Assembly: GCF_000722545.1 (NCBI RefSeq)
Contig: NZ_JNVM01000031.1
Span: 62,001 to 126,000, forward strand
DNA length: 64,000 nt
Source: Paenibacillus tyrphae
GTDB taxonomy: Bacteria; Bacillota; Bacilli; Paenibacillales; NBRC-103111
Reading direction: 5' to 3'
Shown here: positions 8,547-17,190 of the stretch, in pieces
How the letters are laid out: the number at the start of each line of letters is the position of its first letter
Numbering within the stretch: the stretch's first letter is position 1
Made by a program: the position numbers and the translations under genes
Notes under the pieces: generated by a model
The model's database searches: none
The model's input: only the letters and a program-made list of their open reading frames with translations
Told to the model about the DNA's origin: nothing

Positions 8547-9845
8547 ATGCTGTTTATCGTGCTGGACTCGCGTCAAAGCGGACCTGCGGAGCAAACGCAA
8601 GCATCCGTCCGGGCCGTCTTCCCGGATAGCCGGTGCGTAATGCTGGAATCGCATGCTGCGGGCGGCATGAATGAAGCTCTTGCCGATGATGACGGGCCTT
8701 GGTTTGCCGTGCTGTATGCGGGCGAGCGGCTGCTCCCGGCGTTTCGCCGCGAGATCGAGACTTGGGTCCGATCGTTGGAGGAGAGCGTGGCCGGTGTACT
8801 GCTGTTCCCGGCGGCTGCGGACGGCCATCGTCTACCTGCCGCAAGCGTGCCTAGAGGGCCTGTGCTCTGGCGAACGAAAGCGTGGAGCAGCGGCCTGTCT
8901 CCGGGATTTGCCGGGACTGAGCTGCTTCCGTTCGAACGGTATGCCCTGGTGGAAAAGCAATTCCAGTTAAGCGAGGCATGGCATTGGCCGGAGCGGCGGT
9001 CCTTGGGGTGGCTGCCCGCTGTGTCGGGAGTTCCCGGTTCCAAGAGAGCGGCGGACGAATGGCGCGAGGTTGCCCCGATCCTTAAAGGACGGTATAGCGC
9101 CGCCGTTCCCGGCAAGTCTCCGTTTGTAACGGTAGTCCTTTGCATATTCAATGATGCGGAATATTTGGTTTGGGCGATCCGAAGCGTCTGCGTACAATCG
9201 TACCCGCACTGGGAACTGCTCATCATGGACGACGGATCGACCGACGGCGCCGAGGAGACGCTGAAAGCCTGCCCTTTTTCGGCGGACCCCCGTATACGGT
9301 TCGTGCGCTGCGAGCGGAACATGGGGAAGTCCCATGCCTTGAATCGGGCGTTATCGATGGCCCGGGGCCGCTGGCTGCTTGAAATTGACGCCGACGATTG
9401 GCTGACGCCGGACTGCTTGCGATTACTCGCCGGCCGGGCTGCGCAAGGAAGCAGAGCGGCCTTCCTCTACGGGAGGCACAGGCTTTGGCATGAGCGCCGG
9501 AACAAAAGCTTGATCATGGGGCGGAGCGGCGAGCGTCCGAAAGAGATGACGGTCGATTCGCTGCTGAAAGAAGGATTTCCGCTGGCTCCCCGCATGTACA
9601 GCGTCCAAAGGGTGAAGCAGTTGGGCGGTTGGCTGACCACGGACCCGTTCGAGGGGCGTTTGTACGAAGATCTTCAGCTTCTGGCGCGTCTTCTATCGTT
9701 CGGGCCGCCGGAGGAAGTGCCCGAGGTCGTGTACCATCGAAGACTGCGAATGTCCAGCATAACCCATCGCCACCCGGGCCGTTATGCCAAGTGGCTGAAG
9801 TGGATGAGGGAGACGCTGCAGGATGTAAGCCCGTCGCAAGATTAA
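8547..9845 (+). CDS. Glycosyltransferase family 2 with N-terminal extension
   Basis: 432 aa. The GT2 (GT-A fold) domain starts near residue 190 with FVTVVLCIFNDAEYLVWAIRSVCVQSY, then LLIMDDGSTDG and the metal-binding LEIDADDW (DxD). The first ~185 residues are not a recognised domain. AGGAGG precedes ATG 8547. Its 3' end overlaps the end of the convergent small gene by four bases. Probably transfers a sugar onto a surface glycan together with neighbouring glycosyltransferases; acceptor unknown. Confidence 0.85.
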   Translation: MLFIVLDSRQSGPAEQTQASVRAVFPDSRCVMLESHAAGGMNEALADDDGPWFAVLYAGERLLPAFRREIETWVRSLEESVAGVLLFPAAADGHRLPAASVPRGPVLWRTKAWSSGLSPGFAGTELLPFERYALVEKQFQLSEAWHWPERRSLGWLPAVSGVPGSKRAADEWREVAPILKGRYSAAVPGKSPFVTVVLCIFNDAEYLVWAIRSVCVQSYPHWELLIMDDGSTDGAEETLKACPFSADPRIRFVRCERNMGKSHALNRALSMARGRWLLEIDADDWLTPDCLRLLAGRAAQGSRAAFLYGRHRLWHERRNKSLIMGRSGERPKEMTVDSLLKEGFPLAPRMYSVQRVKQLGGWLTTDPFEGRLYEDLQLLARLLSFGPPEEVPEVVYHRRLRMSSITHRHPGRYAKWLKWMRETLQDVSPSQD

Positions 9846-10045
9846 GCCGCAAGAATGCGCACGAATTCTACATTTTGGATAAATACCGTCACTTGAATCG
9901 TCGGAGAAGTGTAAGAAGGATTGGGGACCTGTACCGTAAAAAAGCCGTCTCCTACGCCGAGCAGCGTACCTTGCACGAATTGATTCGTCAAAAACGCTTC
10001 GATCTTTCTGCCGATGAAGGCGGCCAGAGCCTGTGAGAAATTCAT
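9842..10045 (-). CDS. Small Sm-like protein (DUF2642-like)
   Basis: 67-aa protein with an N-terminal helix (MNFSQALAAFIGRKIEAF) and a short beta-barrel-like stretch (VQGTLLGVGDGFFTVQV...VTVFIQNVEFVRIL), the pattern of the DUF2642/YuzF small proteins found in spore formers. AGGAGG lies just upstream of the ATG. It is followed by no obvious terminator and lies directly downstream of a larger protein with a similar C-terminal module, so the pair is probably co-transcribed. Function unknown. Confidence 0.62.
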   Translation of the reverse strand: MNFSQALAAFIGRKIEAFLTNQFVQGTLLGVGDGFFTVQVPNPSYTSPTIQVTVFIQNVEFVRILAA

Positions 10046-10063
10046 GTCCTGCAGCCTCCTTTC

Positions 10064-10606
10064 TCAAGTTACGGAATTTACGTTGACGAGAGGGATTAAG
10101 ACAATGTCGCCGGTAGGCTCTTTGATTTGGACAAAATCATCGCCGACTGTAGTCAGCGTACCGGAGATGGAGCCTGCGTTCGAATCGATAGATACCGTCG
10201 TACCGACACGTTCTTGCAACAGCGTTCGAACGGCACGGCTCGGGGCGGTGAGGCTCGCTACTTCCGCTTGCAAGTTGCTAATCTGTGTGGCGAACGGCTC
10301 CGTTTGGGCTGCAAGCGCGGCGACTTTCCCGCTTAGGCCTTTCAGCGACTGGTTCGTTAGCGCCAACTGTACGGCCAATTGCTTCTCTTGCGCGGAGACG
10401 GCGTTCACCTGCCCGGCGAGCCGGCTTACGTCGCGCGAGATTCGATGAAGGCGCCGGTTTAAGCTGGTAAACAGCCTGAGCAAACGGTGACGGAGCCTGT
10501 TGACGATGTCTAACAAGGTCGGGCGTTTCTTTCGGGGAGCCTTCTTTTTGCGTGCCGGAATACATTTGCTTTTCACCAAAAGGATTCGCCGTAAGGACAC
10601 GGTCAT
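10064..10606 (-). CDS. Basic coiled-coil protein with C-terminal DUF2642-like module
   Basis: 180 aa from ATG 10606, chosen for AAGGAGT seven bases upstream; an upstream in-frame start at 10651 lacks a site. A very basic N-terminus (ARKKKAPRKKRP) leads into a long predicted coiled coil (residues ~45-125, heptads such as QVNAVSAQEKQLAVQL). A C-terminal beta module follows (VGTTVSIDSNAGSISGTLTTVGDDFVQI...NVNSVT) like the next gene's. DUF2642-type proteins are common in spore formers; a spore-coat or surface role is only a guess. Confidence 0.6.
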   Translation of the reverse strand: MTVSLRRILLVKSKCIPARKKKAPRKKRPTLLDIVNRLRHRLLRLFTSLNRRLHRISRDVSRLAGQVNAVSAQEKQLAVQLALTNQSLKGLSGKVAALAAQTEPFATQISNLQAEVASLTAPSRAVRTLLQERVGTTVSIDSNAGSISGTLTTVGDDFVQIKEPTGDIVLIPLVNVNSVT

Positions 10607-10757
10607 TACACACTCCTTCCTAGTAGATACGTTGTACCATATGTTGGTCAAATGTGGATAGGAACTTGTCAGGTCTAAATTGATGAATCAACCTATTTAT
10701 GGAAGGAAACGAACGCAGACCGCAGTTGATTTGGCAACGAAGGGGAGGTAGAGGAAG

Positions 10758-13379
10758 GTGACGGCAGAGACCAAACCGCACTTTCGTTCGGAATACCATT
10801 ACAGGCAGCAGTATTATACCAGCTTCCTGCATGGTCCGATCGATCCGCATGCAGCGGAAGTGATGAAGATGATGGGGAACAAAGCATACAAAGCGATCGT
10901 CGTATTCCCCGAAGCCGTTCCCTGGGAGCCGCTCCAGCGTCCGCAGCAGCTGCTGAAAGAATTTGCCCGCCGAGGTTATCTTTGTTTCTTCTGCGATCCT
11001 ACCGGCGAGCCATTTCAGCTTCGCGAAGCCGAGCCGAACCTTTTCGTCGTGAGCGGCGAAGCGTATTTGCTTCCTGCGCTGCGCAGCCAATCCGTTATTG
11101 TGCTGTGTACTTGGCTGATGCAGATGGCTTGGGCGGACTTATTGCCGCATAAGGTGCTTTGGTACGATGTGCTCGACTGTCTTGAATTTTTTTCGTTATA
11201 CGATGAGAACATGCTCGAAAAGCACCGTCAAACGACGGTCCAAGCGGATATCGTGACCTATTCCGCGAAATCGCTGCAGAGGTATGTGACGGAACGGCCC
11301 GACGCCTATTATTTGCCAAACGCTGCGAGAATCGAAGATTTCGAAATGCCACTGGGCTTTACTCCCGGGGATATGGCCCCGTTTGTCGCAGCAGACTCCC
11401 CGGTCATCGGATATTTCGGAGCGGTGGAGGAATGGTTCGACGACGAGCTGGTGCTGGAACTGGCTCGCAGAAAGCCGGAGTGGCAGTTCATCATTATCGG
11501 CAAAACGGGCATTCCCAAGGATAAACTCGATGCGCCCAACGTCCGCTTGCTTGGGATGAAGCCGTACCATCAACTGGTACACTATGGAAAATGGTTTCAT
11601 GCGGCCATCATTCCATTCCGCGTCAACGAAACGACCAACGGCGTGTCTCCCGTCAAATTTTTCGAATATGCAGCGCTCGGCCTTCCGGTCGTGTCTACGC
11701 CGCTGCTGGAGTTGACGGCGTACCGGACCGATATCCTGCGTCTGGCGGAAGGCGCTGACGAATTCGAAGCGGCGCTCGAATCGGTCCTAGCTCCGGAATT
11801 CGCTGCGATAGCGGCCCGGGAAGGGGTCCGTTTCGCCGCAGGACACCAATGGTCGGAGCGGACGGATCAAGCGGAGTGTCTGTTGGAGGAGCGGCTGGGA
11901 GCCTGGAAGGCGTATGCCAATTACGATCCGGCCGGCAAGGCGGCGGTGATGACGGTTACCTTTCTGGATTATGAAGGGGAGAAGTTCTATAACGGTGGAG
12001 CGGAGCGGTATTTGACGGATTTACATCGGCTGATGGAGCAGCAGGGGATACCGCTTACCATCTATCAGTACGGCCATGATGCGTGGCTGCGACGGGTTCG
12101 GGGCATCGACGTCGTGTCCTTATCCAGAGGCGGGCAGCACGCGAAGCAATATACGATTCCTACCGTCAAAACATACAGCCGGTTGTTTCAGGAGCAAACG
12201 GTCGAGCGTTCGGGACTGACGGTCTATTCCGCCTTTTTCAACGCGTGGCCTTATGAAACGAGCGGTTCGGGCATCGGTATCATTCACGGCGTGAGCTGGG
12301 ATAACCCGGATTGCGGCTATACGGACGGGACGGTTTTCTGGGAAACGAACCGCCGTTTTATCGAAGGGGCCCGGCTGTGTGGAACGCTGGTGTCGGTAGA
12401 TACGAATTCGGCGAACTGGCTGCAGACAGTCGATTATGCTTTGGGCCACGCGATCAAAGTGATTCCGAACTATGTCGATACGGACGAATTTACGCCAAGA
12501 GCCGATTACGACAAGCCGGGCGGCCGCATCGTTATCTTGTATCCCCGGAGATTGTACCATGCGAGAGGGCTGTACCTGGTGCTGGAAGTGATCGATCAAA
12601 TTTTGCTTAAATATCCCAATGTCGATTTTCATTTCGTCGGGCAAGGACTCGATGACGACCTTCGGCAGGTGGATTTCAAAATCAAACGGTGGCCCGGTCG
12701 CATTAAACGGTACTCGCTTAAGCTTGACGACATGCCGCAGGCTTACCGGCAGGCGGATATCTCGCTGATCCCGACGCTGTACAGCGAAGGCACGAGCTTG
12801 TCCTGTCTGGAGGCGATGGCTTCCGGGAATGCGGTCATCGCCACCCGGGTCGGCGGCTTGACGGACCTCGTCGTCGACGGGTACAACGGGCTGCTCATCG
12901 AGCCTAACGCCCATGCCTTGAGGCAAGCCATCGGCAGGTTGCTGGACGATCCGGCGAAGCTCGTTTCCTTCAAGCAAAAAGCGACCGAGGTCGCCGAGGT
13001 GTTCACCAAGAAGCGTTGGAACCGGCAGTGGACCGACATCATCGCTTCTCATTGGCGCAGCCGTGCCGACTTGTCCGCCTCCCCCGGCCGCAGCCGGCTG
13101 ATCGAGATTTGGCTGACCAAGTTCCCGGCAGAACGGAGCGCAGGTCAAGTGATCGTGAGCTATTTGGCTGGAGGCGATTTGGTCTATGTTCGGGTGAAGG
13201 ATGGGAAGGCGTACCGATCCTATAGCTTCGGCCGCTTGCAATGGCTGGACTGGGACGATCCGCAGCACGACGAACCGGATGAGCTTATTGTAGAGCGGGG
13301 AATCGATCGGGAGTTCGGGCGTCCGGTCCGAACCTTGGCGATTGAACAGGGGGAATGGAGCATGGAGGCTGGCAGCTAA
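10758..13379 (+). CDS. Tandem two-domain glycosyltransferase (GT4-like fusion)
   Basis: 873 aa holding two GT-B enzymes. The first (about residues 40-380) has LQRPQQLLKEFARRGY, GYFGAVEEWFDDELV and SPVKFFEYAALGLPVVSTP, like the separate TuaH-like gene at 7392. The second (about 395-770) has NGGAERYLTDLHRLM, VIPNYVDTDEFTP, ILYPRRLYHARGLYLVLEV and the classic GT4 end EGTSLSCLEAMASGNAVIATRVGGLTDLVVDGYNGLL. A ~90-residue C-terminal tail follows. GTG start with AGGGGAGG nine bases upstream. Two linked activities could add successive sugars of one glycan; substrate unknown. Confidence 0.85.
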   Translation: MTAETKPHFRSEYHYRQQYYTSFLHGPIDPHAAEVMKMMGNKAYKAIVVFPEAVPWEPLQRPQQLLKEFARRGYLCFFCDPTGEPFQLREAEPNLFVVSGEAYLLPALRSQSVIVLCTWLMQMAWADLLPHKVLWYDVLDCLEFFSLYDENMLEKHRQTTVQADIVTYSAKSLQRYVTERPDAYYLPNAARIEDFEMPLGFTPGDMAPFVAADSPVIGYFGAVEEWFDDELVLELARRKPEWQFIIIGKTGIPKDKLDAPNVRLLGMKPYHQLVHYGKWFHAAIIPFRVNETTNGVSPVKFFEYAALGLPVVSTPLLELTAYRTDILRLAEGADEFEAALESVLAPEFAAIAAREGVRFAAGHQWSERTDQAECLLEERLGAWKAYANYDPAGKAAVMTVTFLDYEGEKFYNGGAERYLTDLHRLMEQQGIPLTIYQYGHDAWLRRVRGIDVVSLSRGGQHAKQYTIPTVKTYSRLFQEQTVERSGLTVYSAFFNAWPYETSGSGIGIIHGVSWDNPDCGYTDGTVFWETNRRFIEGARLCGTLVSVDTNSANWLQTVDYALGHAIKVIPNYVDTDEFTPRADYDKPGGRIVILYPRRLYHARGLYLVLEVIDQILLKYPNVDFHFVGQGLDDDLRQVDFKIKRWPGRIKRYSLKLDDMPQAYRQADISLIPTLYSEGTSLSCLEAMASGNAVIATRVGGLTDLVVDGYNGLLIEPNAHALRQAIGRLLDDPAKLVSFKQKATEVAEVFTKKRWNRQWTDIIASHWRSRADLSASPGRSRLIEIWLTKFPAERSAGQVIVSYLAGGDLVYVRVKDGKAYRSYSFGRLQWLDWDDPQHDEPDELIVERGIDREFGRPVRTLAIEQGEWSMEAGS

Positions 13380-13396
13380 GGTGCCAGCCTTTTTTT
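13366..13396 (+). terminator. Rho-independent terminator of the tandem glycosyltransferase gene
   Basis: Perfect 9-bp stem AGGCTGGCA (13366-13374) / TGCCAGCCT (13382-13390) with a 7-base loop, then a T run to 13396. The stop codon TAA of the gene lies in the loop, so the hairpin overlaps the coding end. Confidence 0.85.
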
Positions 13397-13513
13397 AATT
13401 AGGCAAAGTTTCCGTTAAAATCATCCGACATACAGGGAATTCCACCATACGCCAAAATATGGTACGATGAACAGGAAGAGGTACGGCTGGCGGTACGACC
13501 AGTGCCTGGCTGG

Positions 13514-13846
13514 TTAGCGGGCGGCCACGGCCGAGTACTTGGCAATCAAGCCGCGGTATGTCTCTTTCGGCCTCAAGCCGACCAGCCTTTCGACAGGTTC
13601 GCCGTCCTTGAGCAGGATGACCGTCGGCATCGACATCACCCCGAATCGGGCCGCAATTTGTGGTGACGCGTCGACGTCCACCTTCAGAATCGTCACGCGC
13701 TCTCCCAGCTCTTGCCCGAGCTCCTCCAGCAGCGGGATCAGCCTTTTGCACGGCGGGCACCACGCAGCGGTAAAATCGACCAGCGTCAGTTCGGATTTGC
13801 GGATATCTCCGGAAAATTCAGCATCGTTGCTTGTTTTAAGACTCAT
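13514..13846 (-). CDS. Thioredoxin family protein
   Basis: 110-aa thioredoxin fold with active site AAWCPPCKRL (Cys30, Cys33) and the cis-proline loop MSMPTVILLKDG. The active site has a second Pro (CPPC) rather than CGPC, which usually raises the redox potential. No signal peptide, so cytoplasmic. The start overlaps the end of the MerR gene by 11 bases, indicating a two-gene operon under the MerR protein. Role: thiol-disulfide exchange, probably in a stress response sensed by the regulator. Confidence 0.9.
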   Translation of the reverse strand: MSLKTSNDAEFSGDIRKSELTLVDFTAAWCPPCKRLIPLLEELGQELGERVTILKVDVDASPQIAARFGVMSMPTVILLKDGEPVERLVGLRPKETYRGLIAKYSAVAAR

Positions 13847-14231
13847 CGTTCGTTCCCTCCATAGATTCGTTATCGGTTCGTTCCGATAGAATAGATTGTA
13901 TGCGCTCCTTCAGATTGGACCTGATCCGGACCAGCGTCTGGATTTGCTCGTCGATTTCCTTCAGCTTCTGCTGGTAAACGGGCAATACCTCATTGCAGAA
14001 TGCTTCTTTGTTCATGAGCACACAGTGCAGAAAACCGGCAATCTGCTCGGTAGACAAGCCCAGATTCAGATACAACCGGATCGTTTTGACCTGCTCTACG
14101 GCGAATTTGTGATATTCCCGGTAGCCGCTTTCGGTGCGGGCCGGCGCGATAAGCCCTTGCTTCTCGTAATAGCGGAGCGATCGGATGCTGGCTCCGGTCG
14201 CCTTGGATAGCTCGCCGATTTTCAGGGCCAT
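13836..14231 (-). CDS. MerR family transcriptional regulator
   Basis: 131 aa. Winged helix at the N-terminus (MALKIGELSKATGASIRSLRYYEKQGLIAPART), dimerisation helix and two Cys (Cys70, Cys79) placed where MerR proteins bind metals or sense redox state. AGGAGGGA precedes the ATG. The gene leads an operon with thioredoxin, and the promoter upstream carries a perfect dyad between -35 and -10, so autoregulation is likely. Effector unknown; thiol or oxidant stress is suggested by the partner gene. Confidence 0.88.
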   Translation of the reverse strand: MALKIGELSKATGASIRSLRYYEKQGLIAPARTESGYREYHKFAVEQVKTIRLYLNLGLSTEQIAGFLHCVLMNKEAFCNEVLPVYQQKLKEIDEQIQTLVRIRSNLKERIQSILSERTDNESMEGTNDES

Positions 14232-14264
14232 CCCTCCTTCAGGTGAATTGCGGATCGTAGTTTT

Positions 14265-14296
14265 ATTATAGACCGTGACATTAATGTCAGAGTCAA
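14265..14296 (-). promoter_or_regulatory. MerR-type promoter with dyad operator
   Basis: On the minus strand TTGACT (14296-14291) and TATAAT (14270-14265) are separated by 20 bp, longer than the optimal 17. A perfect 14-bp palindrome TGACATTAATGTCA (14276-14289) fills the spacer. A long spacer with a centred dyad is the hallmark of MerR-activated promoters, where the regulator untwists DNA. Confidence 0.72.
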
Positions 14297-14332
14297 TCGT
14301 TTTTTTGCATCTATTAAAAAGGAGGATAAGTC

Positions 14333-14836
14333 ATGATACTTCGTAAACTGGAGCCTCAAGACGTGGAGGCATTTTGGAGCTTGCGGTTAAAATCACTGAA
14401 AGAGCATCCGGAATCGTTCGGATCGAACTACGAGGACGCGTCGCTTACCGGTATGGACGAGGTTCGCCGCCGTTTTCCGAATTCGGCGGACCAGTTTCTT
14501 CTGGGAGCGTTCGGAGAGAACAACGAATTGATGGGCATGATCGGCTTTCGCCGGGAGTCTTCGCGCAACCTGGCTCATAAGGGCATGCTGTGGGGAGTGT
14601 ACGTGGATAGCGCCCACCAGGGGAAAGGGATCGCCACCGCGCTGCTTCGGCATGTGATGGAGGAGGTGCGCTCGCTGGACGGGCTGGAGCAGGTTTATTT
14701 GGCTGTGGTGACCGTCAACGAACCGGCGGTTCGATTGTACCGTTCGGCCGGATTCGAAATTTTCGGCACCGAACCGAACGCGTTGAAAATCGGCGGCGAA
14801 TCGTACGATGAATATTGGATGGTATGCAAACTATAG
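14333..14836 (+). CDS. GNAT family N-acetyltransferase
   Basis: 167 aa with the GNAT core: strand GMIGFRRES, then acetyl-CoA-binding LWGVYVDSAHQGKGIATALLRHVMEE (Q/RxxGxG/A type) and VTVNEPAVRLYRSAGFEIFG. ATG preceded by AAAGGAGG. Transfers an acetyl group from acetyl-CoA to an unidentified amine. Divergent from the merR-trx operon. Confidence 0.85.
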   Translation: MILRKLEPQDVEAFWSLRLKSLKEHPESFGSNYEDASLTGMDEVRRRFPNSADQFLLGAFGENNELMGMIGFRRESSRNLAHKGMLWGVYVDSAHQGKGIATALLRHVMEEVRSLDGLEQVYLAVVTVNEPAVRLYRSAGFEIFGTEPNALKIGGESYDEYWMVCKL

Positions 14837-14862
14837 ATGACGGGATTCAAGGAGAGAACCGG

Positions 14863-15147
14863 ATGGTTAAAACAATAAGGAACGCCATTTTGTTCGCAGC
14901 GGTGGTTCATATTCTGTATGTTATCGTGCAAGTCGTTTCGGGGATGCTTCTCACCATGCGGCATGTGCCGAAGATCGTCGACGCTTATTCGAGCAAGCAG
15001 GCGCTGGAATCGCAGGTTTCCTTCGGGCTGACGGCAAGCCCGTCCGGATGGCTTTACGCACTGACCTTCGCCGGCAGCGCCGCCTTGTATGCTTTTGCCC
15101 TACAGCCGCTGTTGCGGAGATGGGCCGATCGACGGAACCGGCTGTAG
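14863..15147 (+). CDS. Small membrane protein, two predicted TM segments
   Basis: 94 aa from ATG 14863, which follows AAGGAGAG; the reading frame continues upstream but overlaps the acetyltransferase. Two hydrophobic segments (ILFAAVVHILYVIVQVVSGML and WLYALTFAGSAALYAFAL) flank a ~35-residue outside loop, and the C-terminus is basic. No family recognised. It begins 26 bp after the GNAT gene and may share its transcript. Confidence 0.6.
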   Translation: MVKTIRNAILFAAVVHILYVIVQVVSGMLLTMRHVPKIVDAYSSKQALESQVSFGLTASPSGWLYALTFAGSAALYAFALQPLLRRWADRRNRL

Positions 15148-15249
15148 CTTCTCGGGCGGCGCTAACGATAGGTAGCATGGAGGATACGCCCGTTTCGTAT
15201 AAATGAACAGGAGCAGTTTGCCTACAGCAAACGATGGACTGGGGGGAGC

Positions 15250-15849
15250 ATGATGGATTTGGTATTCGTCATTCACGGTGAATCGCAGCATTCGCTCGGT
15301 TTGCCCGGAAGCCGGGAAATGAAGGACCCGCAGCTCACGGAACGAGGCAGAACGGACGCGCTTCGGCTTCGAAGCTTGAAGCCGCTCTCGGATGCGGATG
15401 CGGTCATCGCCGGTCCGACGCTGCGAATGCTTCAAACAGCGGAGCTCTGGTGCGAAGGGATGCCTGTCGCCCGGTTTGTGCATCCGCTCGCAGGTCCGCG
15501 TCAATATCCTTTCCGTTACGATTTTCATACGATGCCTTGTGATATGCCGCTTGAGCCTGGCCGGCTTGCGGGCCGGTTCCCCAAGTGGCAGCTGCCTGCC
15601 GACTTGCCCGAATATTTGTGGCTGCAGGGCATTCATACGCTGCCGGGCCTGCTCTTCGCCCAACAGGCGGACCGCTTTCTTGCATGGTGCCGCAATCTAG
15701 GCAAAGAACGGGTCTATGTGGTGACCGAAGCGGGTACGAGCCGAGCCTATCAGGCCCATCTGGCTGAAGCGCGCTGCAGCGGCGCAAGGGAACTGATGAC
15801 AAGGTTGGAAGAAGACGGAAGCTTCGCGTTATCCGTCTGCTCGGGTTGA
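15250..15849 (+). CDS. Degenerate histidine phosphatase-like protein
   Basis: 199 aa with the layout of the phosphoglycerate mutase/histidine phosphatase superfamily: LVFVIHGESQ at the N-terminus in place of the usual RHG, then QLTERGRTDALRLRSL and AVIAGPTLRMLQTAEL, the region normally holding a substrate Arg. The Arg of RHG is replaced by Ile, and the second catalytic His near VVTEAGTSR is not visible, so phosphatase activity is doubtful. GGGGGGAG precedes ATG 15250. It lies upstream of aspartate kinase. Confidence 0.6.
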   Translation: MMDLVFVIHGESQHSLGLPGSREMKDPQLTERGRTDALRLRSLKPLSDADAVIAGPTLRMLQTAELWCEGMPVARFVHPLAGPRQYPFRYDFHTMPCDMPLEPGRLAGRFPKWQLPADLPEYLWLQGIHTLPGLLFAQQADRFLAWCRNLGKERVYVVTEAGTSRAYQAHLAEARCSGARELMTRLEEDGSFALSVCSG

Positions 15850-15860
15850 TATTTTACTAT

Positions 15861-15889
15861 TTCAAGAGAGACAGGGCATATGATATAAT
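15861..15889 (+). promoter_or_regulatory. Probable sigma-A promoter of aspartate kinase gene
   Basis: TATAAT at 15884-15889 with a weak -35 candidate TTCAAG at 15861-15866 (17-bp spacing), about 44 bp before the lysC start. The leader is too short for a lysine riboswitch. Confidence 0.45.
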
Positions 15890-15932
15890 AACTCACTAGT
15901 TATGTAAAAGTTTGCGTAGGGAGTGAGCAGCT

Positions 15933-17189
15933 TTGTCTCTGATAGTGATGAAATTCGGCGGGAGCTCCGTAGGTGACGCGGAGCGGATGAAGCGGGTGGC
16001 GAACCGCATCGTGGAAAGAAAGCTTGAAGGCCACGGTTGTGTCGTCGTCGTTTCGGCCATGGGAGATACAACGGACGATTTGATCGATTTGTCCAAACAA
16101 CTGTGCCCCGGCACACCGCCGGCGCGAGAAATGGACATGCTGCTGACAACGGGCGAGCAGGTTTCGGTTGCGCTGCTGGCGATGACGATCCACAGCCTCG
16201 GGCACGAAGCCGTTTCGTTTACGGGCTGGCAAGCCGGCATGTACACGGAAGCGCTTCATGGTAAGGCGCGCATTACCGATATCCGTCCGGATCGTATCCG
16301 CAATGCGGTCGCAGCCGGCAAAATCGTTATCGTTGCGGGTTTCCAAGGCATGACGGAGGAAGGCGAAATTACGACGCTCGGACGCGGCGGGTCGGATACG
16401 ACGGCCGTGGCGTTGGCGGCAGCCATTGAAGCGGACGTCTGCGAAATCTTCACCGATGTGGACGGCATTTATTCCACCGATCCGCGGATCGTGAAGTGCG
16501 CGCGCAAGCTGAACGAAATTTCGTACGACGAAATGCTGGAGCTTGCCAATCTCGGAGCGGCGGTTCTGCATCCGCGAGCCGTGGAATACGCCAAAAATTA
16601 CAACGTACGGCTGGTCGTCAGATCCAGCTTCAATCATAATGAGGGCACGAATGTGAAGGAGGAAGCGGCGATGGAACAAGGCATCGTAGTACGCGGCATT
16701 GCTTACGACAAAAATGTGGCGAGAATCAGTATTTTGGGAGTGGAAGAAAAGCCGGGGCAGCTGGCTAAAGTTTTCACTGCCTTGGCCAACGCGCAAATCG
16801 ATGTGGATATCATCGTCCAAAGCGGCGTACAGAATGGTCTCGCCGATTTCTCCTGCACCGTATCGCTGTCCGATCAAGAGAAGGCGCTTCAAGTTATCGA
16901 AGGAATTCGTCCGGAAGTCGGCTTCCGTCAAGTGACCTCCGAAACCAATCTGGTTAAAGTATCCATCGTTGGCGCGGGCATGGTCAGTACGCCGGGCGTG
17001 GCTGCGAAAATGTTCGAGGTCATCTCCGAGCTTGGCATCAGCATTCTGCTGGTGAGCACGTCCGAAATCAAGACATCCTGCGTCATTGAAAACGGCCGTC
17101 TGAACGAAGTGATCGCGGCGCTGCACAGCGCTTATGGCCTCGATACGGATCAGACCGTATTTGTGGGCGGCCCTTCTGATAGAAGATAA
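15933..17189 (+). CDS. lysC: Aspartate kinase
   Basis: 418 aa. Phosphorylates aspartate, the first step to lysine, threonine, methionine and diaminopimelate for cell wall and spore dipicolinate. Seen: KFGGSS near the start, TTGEQVSVALL, GFQGMTEEGEITTLGRGGSDTTAVALA, FTDVDGIYSTDPR. Two C-terminal ACT domains follow (ISILGVEEKPGQLAKVF, VSIVGAGMVSTPGVAAKMF), which bind feedback amino acids. TTG start 15933 with GGGAGTGAG upstream. Matches the Bacillus LysC type in length. Single gene; the next gene is convergent, one base away. Confidence 0.95.
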   Translation: MSLIVMKFGGSSVGDAERMKRVANRIVERKLEGHGCVVVVSAMGDTTDDLIDLSKQLCPGTPPAREMDMLLTTGEQVSVALLAMTIHSLGHEAVSFTGWQAGMYTEALHGKARITDIRPDRIRNAVAAGKIVIVAGFQGMTEEGEITTLGRGGSDTTAVALAAAIEADVCEIFTDVDGIYSTDPRIVKCARKLNEISYDEMLELANLGAAVLHPRAVEYAKNYNVRLVVRSSFNHNEGTNVKEEAAMEQGIVVRGIAYDKNVARISILGVEEKPGQLAKVFTALANAQIDVDIIVQSGVQNGLADFSCTVSLSDQEKALQVIEGIRPEVGFRQVTSETNLVKVSIVGAGMVSTPGVAAKMFEVISELGISILLVSTSEIKTSCVIENGRLNEVIAALHSAYGLDTDQTVFVGGPSDRR

Positions 17190-17190
17190 T

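Noticed and set aside
12120..13268. 382-aa open frame antisense to the tandem glycosyltransferase
   Set aside because: No domain, biased composition, and the sense frame carries all GT4 motifs.
13395..13763. 122-aa minus-strand ORF over the thioredoxin gene
   Set aside because: Out-of-frame shadow of the thioredoxin gene.
15850..15932. Lysine riboswitch upstream of lysC
   Set aside because: Only 83 bp lie between genes, too short for the ~170-nt element, and no terminator is seen.
15900..17126. 408-aa open frame antisense to aspartate kinase
   Set aside because: Sense strand encodes a complete LysC; antisense is compositional.
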